From Salipiger bermudensis HTCC2601 (GTDB lineage: Bacteria > Pseudomonadota > Alphaproteobacteria > Rhodobacterales > Rhodobacteraceae): a stretch of 40,857 nucleotides of DNA. Below, piece after piece: positions 1 through 8,352 of the stretch (positions are counted from its first letter, which is position 1; each line of letters opens with the position of its first letter). Location: the NCBI RefSeq assembly GCF_000153725.1, contig NZ_DS022277.1, positions 773,319-814,175 on the forward strand. The letters are read 5' to 3'. A program made the translations under genes and the position numbers. Under the pieces are notes generated by a model. That model made no database searches, was not told the origin of the DNA, and worked only from the letters and a program-made list of their open reading frames with translations.

Positions 1-29
1 CCCCGCACAGGGTCTTGCTCTGGACAGGC

Positions 30-1073
30 TCAGTTGATGGTCAGGCCTGCGGCGTCGCCCGCGGTCTCGTTCCAGGTTTCCGTGCAGGACGGGTCGACAT
101 TGTTGCAGGTCTCCTTCCAGATCGGCAGCACGACGGTCTCGGCGATCTCCTTGATCTTCGCGCGGTCGTCGTCGTTGATCTCGACCAGCTCCATGTCGAA
201 CTTCGTGTGATCCGAGCAGCTGTCGGCACCGGTGTTGCAGGCCACCGCGTCACCGTTGGCCGACACGGCGAGCTCCCACAGCTGGTCCTCAAGTGATTTG
301 AACTCTTCTTCCAGCGCGGCCTGTTGCTCGGCCGTGAAAGAGTTCCATGTGTCGAGGTTGATGAAATGCCCCTGCACCGAGCCGGAGACCGACAACGGCA
401 GCTGATGGGTGGTCACCTCGGGCCAGTTGCCGGTGTTGCCGGACGTCGGGGAGGTCACGCCGCAGGTCACGACGCCGCGCTGCAGGGCCGGGTAGACCTC
501 GGAAAACTGCAGGGTCACGGGTGTGGCGCCCAGAGATTCCAGCATGGCGGACATCGACGGGGTGAAGCTGCGGACCTTCATGCCCTCAAGATCGGCCAGC
601 GTCTCGATCGGCTCGTTGCAGTAGAAGACCTGCGGGCCGAAGGGCCAGAGGGTCAGCGCCTTGGCGTTGAACTTCTCCTGCAGGCGGGTGTCGAAGGCGT
701 CGCGATAGGCATCGACGACGGTGTGCAGGCTGTCCATGTCGGTGGCGACGCCGATCAGGTCGATGCCCTCGAAGAACGGGTCATCGCGCGACGCCATGCC
801 GATTTGTACCGACATCACGTCAAAGGCGCCGCTGCGCAGCAGGCGCAGGGCGTCAGGGGCCTTTACGCCCACCACATCCATCGGGTTGTAATTGACTTCG
901 AGGTCGACGCCGGCGTCCTCGCCGAGGGTCTCGAAGAAGGCCTGCTCGATCGAGACCTGCTTGGTGTTCTGCGAGAAGTTGCCAGCGATACGGAGCGTAT
1001 CCTGTGCCGAGGCGAGGGCCGGGACGCTGGCCAGAGCGGCGGCGGCCAGGGCTGTGGTGAACCTGTTGCGCAT
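30..1073 (-). CDS. TRAP transporter substrate-binding protein (DctP family)
   Basis: This is a 347-residue periplasmic solute receptor of a TRAP transporter. Residues 1-23 form a signal peptide (MRNRF start, Ala-rich core, cleavage near ASAQ). The middle carries the DctP-fold signature: GMKVRSF near 165-171, then LGATPVTLQFSEVYPALQRG, including the Arg that in this family binds the ligand carboxylate. An insertion with paired cysteines near residues 280-290 and a Cys-containing tail (CNNVDPSC) may form disulfides. The ATG is preceded by AGGGAGA on the minus strand. The dctQ and dctM partners should lie beyond base 1 and are not visible. The gene is divergent from the racemase-fold gene at 1378 and probably shares regulation with it. 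The ligand is unknown but probably an organic acid, as is general for the family. Confidence 0.93.
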   Translation of the reverse strand: MRNRFTTALAAAALASVPALASAQDTLRIAGNFSQNTKQVSIEQAFFETLGEDAGVDLEVNYNPMDVVGVKAPDALRLLRSGAFDVMSVQIGMASRDDPFFEGIDLIGVATDMDSLHTVVDAYRDAFDTRLQEKFNAKALTLWPFGPQVFYCNEPIETLADLEGMKVRSFTPSMSAMLESLGATPVTLQFSEVYPALQRGVVTCGVTSPTSGNTGNWPEVTTHQLPLSVSGSVQGHFINLDTWNSFTAEQQAALEEEFKSLEDQLWELAVSANGDAVACNTGADSCSDHTKFDMELVEINDDDRAKIKEIAETVVLPIWKETCNNVDPSCTETWNETAGDAAGLTIN

Positions 1074-1088
1074 TATTGTCTCCCTGAT

Positions 1089-1342
1089 ATTGCATTCATT
1101 TTGTGACTGATTGGAGCGTCTCAGGAAGCCAGTGTCGCGATCAATGGAAATCCCGGCCTGCCGCCCAGCTTTCTGTAGATCTATTGGTTTTGGCGCAAAT
1201 TTAGGCGAAAACAGCGGCGAAATGCCGGTGATGTGCCCGTTTCGTGCATTTTTTTGGCTTTACTGCGTTGACGTGGTTGCTCTGGCGTGGCGCAAGTTGT
1301 CAGGACAGATCTGAACGCGGAGCTGCAAGAAATGAATGCAAT
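1089..1342. promoter_or_regulatory. Divergent promoter region bounded by a perfect 13-bp inverted repeat
   Basis: ATTGCATTCATTT at 1089-1101 is exactly the reverse complement of AAATGAATGCAAT at 1330-1342. The copies sit 16 bp upstream of the TRAP gene start and 36 bp upstream of the gene at 1378, so each divergent gene has one copy in the same orientation relative to itself. The core resembles operators of GntR/FCD regulators (ATTG-N4-CAAT type), and a regulator of that family is encoded at 2144. The assignment to that regulator is inference. This is the main content of the 304-bp intergenic region 1074-1377. Confidence 0.55.
1189..1223. repeat. Three GGCG(A/C)AA boxes at exact 12-bp spacing
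   Basis: Within the divergent promoter region GGCG occurs at 1192, 1204 and 1216, each followed by CAAA, AAAA or AAAT and preceded in two cases by TTT or TTA. The 12-bp period is exact. Read on the other strand these are TTCGCC boxes, which also occur in other promoter regions of this window (17541, 28778, 28797, 33219). They may be binding sites for a multimeric regulator. Nothing links them to a named protein. Confidence 0.3.
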
Positions 1343-1377
1343 TCTTCCGCGACCTCCGCAGTGAATGGAACTTCTGA

Positions 1378-2118
1378 ATGCAGACAAGCGCTTCTTCCGG
1401 CCCGACCATCATCGGCATGCTGACCCCGTCATCCAACACGGTGGTCGAACCCTACACTGCGGCGTTGGCGTGGCCGCTCTTCCCGGATGTCTCGGTGCAT
1501 TTCGGTCGCCTGCAGGTTACGCGGATCGCGCTCGATGAAGGGTCCGACAAGCAGTTCGGGACCGATCCCGTCCTTGCGGCGGCGGATCTGCTGGCCGACG
1601 CCAAGATCGACGTCATCGCGTGGAATGGCACTTCGGCCAGCTGGCTGGGCTTTGACAGCGATGACCGGCTCTGCGCCGCGCTGAGCGAGCGCACGGGCGC
1701 CAAGGCGACCACGGCGATCAAGAGCCTCAACGCGCTGCTCGAGGCGTTCGGGGTGAAGACGTTGGGCCTTGTGACACCCTATACACCGGATGTGCAGCAG
1801 CAGATCATCGACAATTACGCGGCCATCGGGATCGAAACCGTGGCAGAGCGGCACAGCAACCGGTCGGACAATTTTTCGTTCTCGGAAGTCTCCGAAGAAG
1901 AGATCGCAGGCATGTGCCGCGAAGTGGCCGAGGCCAAGCCCGACGCGATCGCGATCGTCTGCACCAACATGCGCGGTCCCTTGGTGGCGGCCGAACTGGA
2001 GCGCGAGCTTGGCATTCCGGTGCTTGATTCCGTGGCCTTCACCCTGTGGGGCTGCCTGAAGGAGGCCGGGACGGACATGACGCCGCTGTCGGAATTCGGC
2101 ATGATGTTCGCAAAATGA
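1378..2118 (+). CDS. Asp/Glu racemase superfamily protein, maleate isomerase/arylmalonate decarboxylase-like
   Basis: This is a 246-residue cytosolic enzyme of the aspartate/glutamate racemase fold. The N-terminal MLTPSSNTVVEP (14-25) matches the substrate-binding loop of the maleate isomerase branch. The two catalytic positions of this fold are usually cysteines. Here the first is in WNGTSASW (82-89) with no Cys, and the second is Cys195 in IVCTNMRG. A GTS loop plus a single C-terminal-half cysteine is the arrangement known from bacterial arylmalonate decarboxylase. A decarboxylase or one-cysteine isomerase is therefore more likely than a classical two-cysteine racemase. The gene lies 25 bp before a GntR regulator and is divergent from a TRAP receptor, suggesting the pair handle a dicarboxylate. 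The exact reaction is not known. Confidence 0.8.
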   Translation: MQTSASSGPTIIGMLTPSSNTVVEPYTAALAWPLFPDVSVHFGRLQVTRIALDEGSDKQFGTDPVLAAADLLADAKIDVIAWNGTSASWLGFDSDDRLCAALSERTGAKATTAIKSLNALLEAFGVKTLGLVTPYTPDVQQQIIDNYAAIGIETVAERHSNRSDNFSFSEVSEEEIAGMCREVAEAKPDAIAIVCTNMRGPLVAAELERELGIPVLDSVAFTLWGCLKEAGTDMTPLSEFGMMFAK

Positions 2119-2143
2119 CCTGCGCGCAGCACGAGGAGGCGGG

Positions 2144-2833
2144 ATGGGGGACCTGGAGGTGAGGGATGATCTGCTACCGGCGGACGATGGCGAGGCCTCT
2201 CTGCACGAGACCCTTGTGAGCCGGATGCGTCAGCTGATGATCGAGGGCACTCTGGAAAACGGCCAGCGCATCCCCGAGGCCGAGCTTTGCCGCATGTTCG
2301 GAGTGTCGCGTACGCCGCTGCGCGAGGCGCTCAAGGTGCTGGCGGTGCAGGGGTTCGTTCAGCTCCGCCCCAACCGCGGAGCGATCGTCGCGCCAATCGA
2401 TCCGGACCAGATTCAGCCAATCTTCGAGCTGAAGGGGGCGTTGGAACGGCTGATCGGTCTCACCGCCGCCGAACGGGTCACGCAGGAGGATCTCGACGCG
2501 ATCGGCGCGCTGCACCACGAACTCGGCGCGGCGCTCGAACTGGGGCAGATGGATGAGTACACCCGGTTGAACTATGCCTTTCACAAGAGGCTGGCGCAGA
2601 TCTCAGGCAATGCGCTGCTGTGCGAGACCTACGAGGGGCTGCAGCAGCGGATCTGGCGGTATCGCTTCGTTGTGAACGAGGATTTCTCACGCGTGGCGGA
2701 TAGCTTCTCGGAGCACGAGCAGATCATGATCGCCCTTCGTGCAAAGACCCCGCTGGATCTTGCCGCGCGCCTTGAGGCGCATAACCGGAGGACCTGCGAA
2801 GCGATGCTGAGGGCGATCCAGCAGATCCCTTGA
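2144..2833 (+). CDS. GntR family transcriptional regulator, FCD (FadR) subfamily
   Basis: This is a 229-residue DNA-binding regulator. The winged helix occupies about residues 20-85, with the typical GntR helix FGVSRTPLREALKVL (50-64). The C-terminal all-helical FCD domain (about 90-225) keeps the metal and effector residues of the family: Asn and His in LNYAFHKRL, His in SEHEQIMIAL and His in AHNRRT. These proteins respond to small carboxylic acids. The ATG has a strong GAGGAGG site just upstream. The gene follows the racemase-fold gene with a 25-bp gap, so they are probably cotranscribed. It likely controls that gene and the divergent TRAP system through the 13-bp repeats at 1089 and 1330 (inference). 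Confidence 0.9.
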   Translation: MGDLEVRDDLLPADDGEASLHETLVSRMRQLMIEGTLENGQRIPEAELCRMFGVSRTPLREALKVLAVQGFVQLRPNRGAIVAPIDPDQIQPIFELKGALERLIGLTAAERVTQEDLDAIGALHHELGAALELGQMDEYTRLNYAFHKRLAQISGNALLCETYEGLQQRIWRYRFVVNEDFSRVADSFSEHEQIMIALRAKTPLDLAARLEAHNRRTCEAMLRAIQQIP

Positions 2834-3296
2834 ACGGTCTGCGGGGCAAGTTTCCTCGCGATGCGCACCTCGATCGTCCATGGTTTCTTTCTGTAGCCGA
2901 GTGGTCCAGGGCCGGTCGGCATGCGGCCTGCTGCCTTCGAGACCGAACCTCTGCGGATCCACGTCCGGAAAACACAGGTTGACCAGCATCAGTCCGGTCA
3001 GGATGTCGATCGCAGTAACCGTGCCCGGCTTGAGCTCGTCGTGCTCGTTGACGTGGAGCACGCGTTGGTGTTTCGGGCCGGACCGCCACCGGAAAGTCGA
3101 TCTCGCCGGTCACGCCGCGATCTGCCTTGACTTGACGCCCGATGGAGAACCGGCATTCTGTCGGCGACCGGTGTGACTGGTCCACAAGCATCGCCCCCTT
3201 TTCGGAGCGTTGCGTGCGGTTCACTCGCGGTAGATTTTTGAATTCGACCTTTTGGGGGCAAAGCTGCGCAGCTTCGCCGAGACAATAAGACAGACC
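2834..3296. other. Intergenic region with a possible decayed coding remnant on the minus strand
   Basis: No intact gene was found in these 463 bases. On the minus strand, two frames carry protein-like stretches that would join near 3060: one reads GVTGEIDFPVAVRPETP, the other continues as LHVNEHDELKPGTVTAIDILTG before losing protein character. This could be a frameshifted gene remnant of unrecognised family, or chance in GC-rich DNA. No clear terminator follows the GntR gene. Confidence 0.25.
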
Positions 3297-5138
3297 ATGT
3301 CAGCCCGCGCCTGCAGGTGTGCCCTTCTTGGCATTGTCGCGCTGTTGTGGTGGTCTGCGGCCTGGGCTCAGGAAGGCCGGCCATCGTCCCAGCTCAGGGT
3401 CCTCGCGATCTACTCCGGGTCCAGCACGCTCGCGGCCAATGTTGCGGTCGAGGAGGGCATACGCTCTGTCTTCTCCGGGGCTGAGAGGACCTCGAGATAC
3501 GAGATCTACGAGGAATACCGCGACGCGCAGCGCTTTCCTGATGCGGTGGACGAGCAACGCTTCATCGACGCGCTGGATGCGAAATACCGCGACCAGACCA
3601 TCGACCTGATCATGACGATCGGCCCGGAGGCGGTGCCCCTGGCTGTCGGGATCAGGGAGCGCATCGCGCCCGGTGTGCCGGTGGTCTACGGGGGCATTCT
3701 CGAGGCCACGCGGCAAGCGTTTGCGGAGGTCGAGGGGCTGCATGCGGTGGTGTCGAGATTTGACCTGCGCGGCACCTTCGAGCTGGCGCGGCACTTGCAG
3801 CCGGAGGCGCAGCGCGCGGTGATCTTCACCGGATCGGCCGATTTCGATCGAAGATGGAGGTCCTTTGCGGAAGCGGCGCTCGCCGATGTCTCCGATATCG
3901 AGATCGCGTTCGTCTCCGACCTGTCGCTTGAAGGTTTTCGGGACCGGGCGGCGGCGCTCGATCCCTCGGACATCCTGATCGGGCTGACGATCTTCGAGGA
4001 TGCCGACGGACGCCGCTTCGTGCCGGCGGATGCGCTGGCCTCGATTGCCGAGGTGTCCGCCGCACCGACCTACGGCGTCTACAGCTCCAACATCGGTCGC
4101 GGGGTGGTGGGCGGGAGCTTTTCGACCTTCGAGGACACCGGCGCCGCGATCGCGGAAAAGGCGCTCAGGGTCCTCGAGGACCCGTCCGGCGCCAGGCAGG
4201 CGGTGTCGGTGCCGGTGTCGGCGGTGCTCGATTGGCGGCAGCTCAGGCGCCACGATCTCGATCCCGAGCTGCGCCCGCCCGACAGCCGGCTGCTCTATTA
4301 CGATCCGGGCATCTGGGAGCGCTACCGGCTGGAGATCCTGCTGGCGCTGGCGATCATCCTGCTTCAGGCCAGCACCATCGCCGCCCTGATCATCATGGAG
4401 CGCCGCCGGCGCCGGAATGCCGAGGAGCTTGCCCGGCGGCGCATGGAGATGGCCAGGCTGTCGCGCATCGCCCAGCTCGGCGAGCTGTCCGGGGCCATAG
4501 CGCACGAGCTGAACCAGCCCCTGACCTCGATCCTCGCCAATGCCGAGGCAGGCTCCGCGATGCTCGCCCAGCCGGCTCCGGACCTTGCGGAACTGGAAGA
4601 GGTGTTGCGCGACATCGCCCATGACGACCAGCGTGCGGCGGACGTGATCATCAATCTGCGGCGTCTGATGACGAGCGACAGTGCCGGCCTCGAGGACACG
4701 GATCTCAACAAGGTGGTGAGGTCGACCGTCCGGCTTGTCAGCAGCGAAATTCTGTCGCGCAAGATCGCGCTAGAGTTGAAACTCTCCAGCAATTCCCTCA
4801 TGGTAAAGGGAGATGTCCAGCAATTGCAGCAAGTGCTGCTCAACCTCGTCATCAACGCGGCGGATGCGATGGCCGACCAGACGACCCGGCATATGATCAT
4901 CGAGACCGGACTGGGTCCGAAGGATCAGCGCGTGCTCTCGGTGACGGACACCGGGCCCGGCCTGCCCGAGGCCTTGCGGGACAATCCCTTCAAGCCCTTC
5001 GCGACCTCCAAGGTCCAGGGCATGGGGCTGGGGCTGTCGATCAGCCAGACCATCGCCGAAGCGCATGGCGGATCGCTGCGCTTTGTCAGCAGCACAAGGG
5101 ACGGGGCGCGGGTTGCGCTGTCCCTGCCGGCGCCATGA
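3297..5138 (+). CDS. Sensor histidine kinase with ABC-binding-protein-like periplasmic domain
   Basis: This membrane sensor kinase has 613 residues from the ATG at 3297. An in-frame TTG at 3252 would add 15 residues but sits before the signal sequence and lacks a good ribosome site, so 3297 is preferred. A signal segment (CRCALLGIVALLWW) leads to a periplasmic region of about 300 residues that resembles the TrpX/type 1 ABC substrate-binding fold (LRVLAIYSG near its start). A transmembrane helix follows (LEILLALAIILLQAST), then a charged linker. The HisKA box is AHELNQPLTS with phospho-accepting His403. The HATPase domain has NLVINAADAM, TDTGPGLP and GMGLGLSIS. The stop overlaps the start of the FixJ-like regulator by four bases. 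The signal is unknown. By architecture it may sense a small periplasmic ligand directly. Confidence 0.9.
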   Translation: MSARACRCALLGIVALLWWSAAWAQEGRPSSQLRVLAIYSGSSTLAANVAVEEGIRSVFSGAERTSRYEIYEEYRDAQRFPDAVDEQRFIDALDAKYRDQTIDLIMTIGPEAVPLAVGIRERIAPGVPVVYGGILEATRQAFAEVEGLHAVVSRFDLRGTFELARHLQPEAQRAVIFTGSADFDRRWRSFAEAALADVSDIEIAFVSDLSLEGFRDRAAALDPSDILIGLTIFEDADGRRFVPADALASIAEVSAAPTYGVYSSNIGRGVVGGSFSTFEDTGAAIAEKALRVLEDPSGARQAVSVPVSAVLDWRQLRRHDLDPELRPPDSRLLYYDPGIWERYRLEILLALAIILLQASTIAALIIMERRRRRNAEELARRRMEMARLSRIAQLGELSGAIAHELNQPLTSILANAEAGSAMLAQPAPDLAELEEVLRDIAHDDQRAADVIINLRRLMTSDSAGLEDTDLNKVVRSTVRLVSSEILSRKIALELKLSSNSLMVKGDVQQLQQVLLNLVINAADAMADQTTRHMIIETGLGPKDQRVLSVTDTGPGLPEALRDNPFKPFATSKVQGMGLGLSISQTIAEAHGGSLRFVSSTRDGARVALSLPAP

Positions 5139-5764
5139 ACGCGCCATCCGAAGAGCCCTTCGTCGTCCATCTCGTCGATGACGACGAGAGCGTGCGCCGT
5201 GCCCTGGCGCGGCTGATCCGGGCCGGCGGATTCGACGTGCATCCCCATGCGAGCGGCGAGACGTTCCTGGACGATTTCGATCCGGCGGTTGCGGGCTGCG
5301 CCATCCTCGACATGTATCTGCCCCGGCTCGACGGCTTCGAGCTTGCCGAGCGGGTCGCGGCGCTCCAGCCGGAGTTGCCCGTCGTGTTCCTGACCGGACG
5401 CGGCGACATCGGCATGGGGGTCAGGGCGATGAAGGAGGGGGCGTTCGACTTCCTCACCAAGCCGGTGCAGCCGAGCATGCTGCTGACAACGCTTGCCGCC
5501 GCGAGGGCGCTGGCCCGACAGGCGCAGGCCGAGACGCACTGCACCGCGCGCTACGAGGAACGGCTGCAGAGCCTGACCCCGCGCGAGACGGAAGTGCTCG
5601 ATGCGGTGGTCTCGGGCAGCCTCAACAAGGAGATCGCCCATGATCTCGGTCTGGCCGAGAAGACGGTGAAGGTTCACCGGGCGCGGGTGATGAAGAAGAT
5701 GGGCATGCGCACGATTGCCGAACTCGTGCGCGCCAGCGTCACGCGACGGATCGACGCCCCCTAA
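5135..5764 (+). CDS. FixJ/NarL-type response regulator
   Basis: This 209-residue DNA-binding response regulator is translationally coupled (ATGA overlap) to the sensor kinase before it. The receiver domain (about 8-125) has the acidic pocket VDDDE (14-18), phospho-acceptor Asp59 in ILDMYLPRLDG, Thr87 in FLTGRGD and Lys109 in FLTKPV. The LuxR-type helix-turn-helix is at about 148-205 (LTPRETEVLDAV, then NKEIAHDLGLAEKTVKVHR). The LTPRE motif and FLTKPV place it in the FixJ/StyR group, which often works with kinases of this type in control of aromatic or organic acid use. Targets are not known. The next genes start more than 850 bp downstream. Confidence 0.93.
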   Translation: MNAPSEEPFVVHLVDDDESVRRALARLIRAGGFDVHPHASGETFLDDFDPAVAGCAILDMYLPRLDGFELAERVAALQPELPVVFLTGRGDIGMGVRAMKEGAFDFLTKPVQPSMLLTTLAAARALARQAQAETHCTARYEERLQSLTPRETEVLDAVVSGSLNKEIAHDLGLAEKTVKVHRARVMKKMGMRTIAELVRASVTRRIDAP

Positions 5765-6618
5765 TATGGGCGAAGAGGGCTCCCGTTTCGACGGAAACCG
5801 GTCGCGCCAGGTGATGTCATGATCGCGCACCGAAAATGACGTTGTGGCGAAGCTCTGAACGTGAGGGCTTCCTGACCATGAGGACAGTCAGCGAGACGAC
5901 CGGTACGAGGGGCTCATCACGTGCCCGGCGACATGTACCGTGTCACCCCGACCGAGGCGGCGATATAGGTCAGCGGCTCGCACACTTGCCCCGCTTCGCT
6001 GCAGCGCGGGCCGAGGGTTGGGATGTCGCGCAGCCACAGTCCGATGACCCCGATCGCTTCGGCGTGACGGAGGGCATCGAGACGCGCTTCCATCCGAGAC
6101 ACGCCACTTGTCGGATAGGTTCGAGCGGCAGGTCGCGCCAAGGCCTCCTCTCGTCCGGGGAGAGGGGGCGTCGGAAATCGGCATGATGGGCCAGGGCGCT
6201 GTCCGCCGACGTCTCTGGTTGGCCCGGCATTGCGGGAGGCGCGCTCGTGCCGGTGTGGCCAGACTTCAACCCTGCTGAGATGCCGATCCACGCGGTCTAG
6301 CAGCGCGCACGTGGTCTGAAGTCCGGAAAGTAGGCAGTGATCGGCATGCTGCACGCGGCCGCATCGCGTAGGTCGCCGCATACTGGATGTGGCCGATTCT
6401 TCGCTCATCGCGAGAACGTTTTACATGCCACTCAGAAGTCAGAAAATAATTTTACTATACTTTACAGTTTATTGTCCCATCTGCGGCTGTGGCAATCATG
6501 CCGCCAAGGCTGCGACTGAAAGTTATGTATTGACGAATAGCTTCGTTAAATGACAAAGTTTGTTCTATCAGCGCAGGTGACGTGACCCCGTCCAGCGCCG
6601 GTAAAACGGGAGGGATTC
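5765..6618. other. Long intergenic region, no confident gene
   Basis: These 854 bases hold no gene I can support. On the minus strand near 5917-6130 a frame reads like protein for about 55 residues (ARLDALRHAEAIGVIGLWL and following) but lacks a plausible start or family, so a decayed gene is possible. The last 200 bases (about 6410-6570) are clearly AT-rich compared with the surroundings and look like the promoter region for the operon starting at 6619. Confidence 0.3.
6528..6548 (+). promoter_or_regulatory. Putative -35/operator element before the ABC transporter operon
   Basis: TATTGACGAA at 6528-6537 contains a good -35 hexamer (TTGACG, 6530-6535). It is also the left arm of an imperfect inverted repeat TGACGAA-TAGC-TTCGTTA (6531-6548). 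The same TATTGAC(T/G)AA string occurs before the OYE gene (14413) and the GMC gene (17739). No convincing -10 hexamer is seen at the right distance. An activator-dependent promoter or an operator overlapping the -35 are both possible. Confidence 0.35.
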
Positions 6619-7134
6619 ATGACGGAACAGTCCAATATCACCGCCTCGGCGGTGAACGATCTTGCACGCCTTGTCGCGCTCGAAGAGATCCGGGCCCTCA
6701 AGGCCCGTTATTTCCACGCGGTGGACACCAAGGACTGGCCCGCCATCATTGACATCTTCACCGAGGACGCGCGCGTCGACTTTGGTGGCGAGTTGCAGCA
6801 TCACGTCGGGCACCACGGCGTCACCGAGGCCGATGCGGACCCGGATGCCTGGGTTGTCATCGGAGGCGCAGCCACCGCGAAGGTCATCGAGCAGGCGGTC
6901 GGGAGCATCGTGTCGGTCCACCAAGGCCATGATCCGCTGATCACGCTTCAGTCGGCCGATGCGGCTTCGGGGCGCTGGACGCTCTACGACAGGCTCGAAT
7001 ACGGCCACGAGGTCATGCACGGCTTCGGGCATTACGACGAGACGTACCGGAAGATCGGTGGCCAGTGGCGGATCGCCAGCCTGACCCTGACCCGGCTGCG
7101 CGTGGCCTGGGAGGACACACGCAGGACAGGATGA
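6619..7134 (+). CDS. SnoaL-like (NTF2-fold) protein
   Basis: This is a 171-residue alpha+beta cone (NTF2/SnoaL-like) protein. The N-terminal helix LVALEEIRALKARYFHAVDTKDW and the following FTEDARVDF are diagnostic for SnoaL-like domains used as small-molecule isomerases, dehydratases or cyclases and in ring-hydroxylase beta subunits. The C-terminal strand WTLYDRLEYGHE...GHYDETYRKIGGQWRI completes the fold. The ATG follows a GGGAGGG site. It is the first gene of the ABC transporter/SDR operon (72 bp to the next gene), suggesting it acts on the imported compound. A second family member is encoded at 13539 on the other strand. Substrate and reaction are unknown. Confidence 0.85.
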   Translation: MTEQSNITASAVNDLARLVALEEIRALKARYFHAVDTKDWPAIIDIFTEDARVDFGGELQHHVGHHGVTEADADPDAWVVIGGAATAKVIEQAVGSIVSVHQGHDPLITLQSADAASGRWTLYDRLEYGHEVMHGFGHYDETYRKIGGQWRIASLTLTRLRVAWEDTRRTG

Positions 7135-7206
7135 CGCGCCCAGGCGCTGGCTCGGAGGGGGCCGCGCAAAGGCAGCGAAATACGATTTCCAATAGGGAGG
7201 AGACCA

Positions 7207-8280
7207 ATGGAAAACGGCAAGAAACTGCGCGCTGGCGCGGTAACGATGGCGCTTGCGCTCGGCGGCAGTGCCGCGCTGGCAGAGCTGCCCGACAGTGGAT
7301 CGATCGTGATGTTCGGCCAGTCGCGCGAAAACCCCTATTTCGGGCAAAACGCCGTGGGGGCCGCCGATGTGGCGAAACAATTCGGCTGGGACCTGACCTA
7401 CGTCGAATCCGCGACCCAGGAACAGCAGGACGCGGCGATCCAGCAGCTGCTGGCCACGGGTGGCGATCCCCTGGGCATCGTGCTGAACCCGGTTTCGGGT
7501 GCTGCGGCCGTCGCCTCTGAGCTGGCGATCACGTCGGCGGAGATCCCGCTTGTGCTGCTCAATCAGGTGCCCTCGGCCGAGCAGGGCGCGCTTTTCGTCG
7601 CCTATGGCGGCGTGAACGACTACCTCTCGGGCGTCAATGCGGCTCAGCTGCTGGTCGCGGGCGCGGAGAAAGCGGGCGTGACCCTCGGCGACGGGCTCGT
7701 GGTCAACACCGTTGCCGGACACACAGCGGCTCAGCAGCGCGTGCAGGGTTTCCGCGACGAGATGGCGCGGAGCTTTCCCGATGGCGTGTCGATCCTCGCG
7801 GACGTCAATTCGGGCGGCTTTCTCGAGAACGAGGGCTATTCCATCGGCTCCCAGATCATTCCCGCCAATGCAGGCAAGTTCAACTGGGTCTACGGTGTGA
7901 ACGATGCGCTCGCCTACGGGGCCATGCGCGCGGCAAAGGAAAGCGGGCTGGAGCCGGGCAAGGACGCGCTCTTCGTTGGCGGGACCTGCATGAACGCGAC
8001 CACCAACGAGGCAGTGATGAACGGCGAGCTGGTCGGGACTTCGATCCAGTCGCCCTATATCGAAGGCGCTGCCGCAATGTGGGCACTGGCGGCCTACCTC
8101 AATACCGGTGAGGTCGTGGATGGCGAGACGAGCCTGTCGCCCGATACGCCTCCGTCGATCGACGAGCCGCCGCACAAATGGAACTTCATGCCGAACACGA
8201 TGCTGGATGGTTCACCTGCGTCCTACGAGCAGACCAAGATCTGGGGCAAGAGCGCCTCGGAACTCTGCGACTACAACTGA
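7207..8280 (+). CDS. Sugar-type ABC transporter substrate-binding protein (RbsB-like)
   Basis: This is a 357-residue periplasmic binding protein of the ribose/galactose type (type 1 periplasmic fold). The signal peptide covers about residues 1-25 (KKLRAGAV, Ala-rich core, AALAE). The mature start SIVMFGQSRENPYFGQNAVGA matches the first strand and helix of this family. INNER repeats of the fold appear as QQLLATGGDPLGIVLNP and later WVYGVNDALAYGAMRAAKE. It has a strong AGGGAGGAG ribosome site and is directly followed by the ATPase and permease genes. The ligand is unknown. Sugar-type ABC systems in alphaproteobacteria also carry polyols and small cyclic compounds. Confidence 0.9.
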   Translation: MENGKKLRAGAVTMALALGGSAALAELPDSGSIVMFGQSRENPYFGQNAVGAADVAKQFGWDLTYVESATQEQQDAAIQQLLATGGDPLGIVLNPVSGAAAVASELAITSAEIPLVLLNQVPSAEQGALFVAYGGVNDYLSGVNAAQLLVAGAEKAGVTLGDGLVVNTVAGHTAAQQRVQGFRDEMARSFPDGVSILADVNSGGFLENEGYSIGSQIIPANAGKFNWVYGVNDALAYGAMRAAKESGLEPGKDALFVGGTCMNATTNEAVMNGELVGTSIQSPYIEGAAAMWALAAYLNTGEVVDGETSLSPDTPPSIDEPPHKWNFMPNTMLDGSPASYEQTKIWGKSASELCDYN

Positions 8281-8352
8281 ACTTCAACTGACATTTTCCC
8301 GAAGTGAAGCGACGAGGCCGCCGGCCCGAGCCAGGACCGGTGTGCCCGTCGC

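Noticed and set aside
324-1106. Long open frame on the plus strand opposite the TRAP receptor gene
   Set aside because: It is the antisense of a clear DctP gene. The composition is typical of GC-rich shadow frames and there is no family resemblance.
3300-4622. 440-codon open frame opposite the sensor kinase
   Set aside because: The opposite strand encodes a complete kinase with all motifs. The shadow protein is His/Arg/Gln-rich with no domain pattern.
6241-6300. Short plus-strand string VWPDFNPAEM, resembling the PDFNPIE motif of IS630 transposases
   Set aside because: Only about ten residues, ended by a stop soon after, with no other transposase sequence around. Probably chance.
6568-8175. 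535-codon open frame on the minus strand opposite the SnoaL-like and binding-protein genes
   Set aside because: Antisense of two well-supported genes. It has no recognisable motif and no ribosome site.
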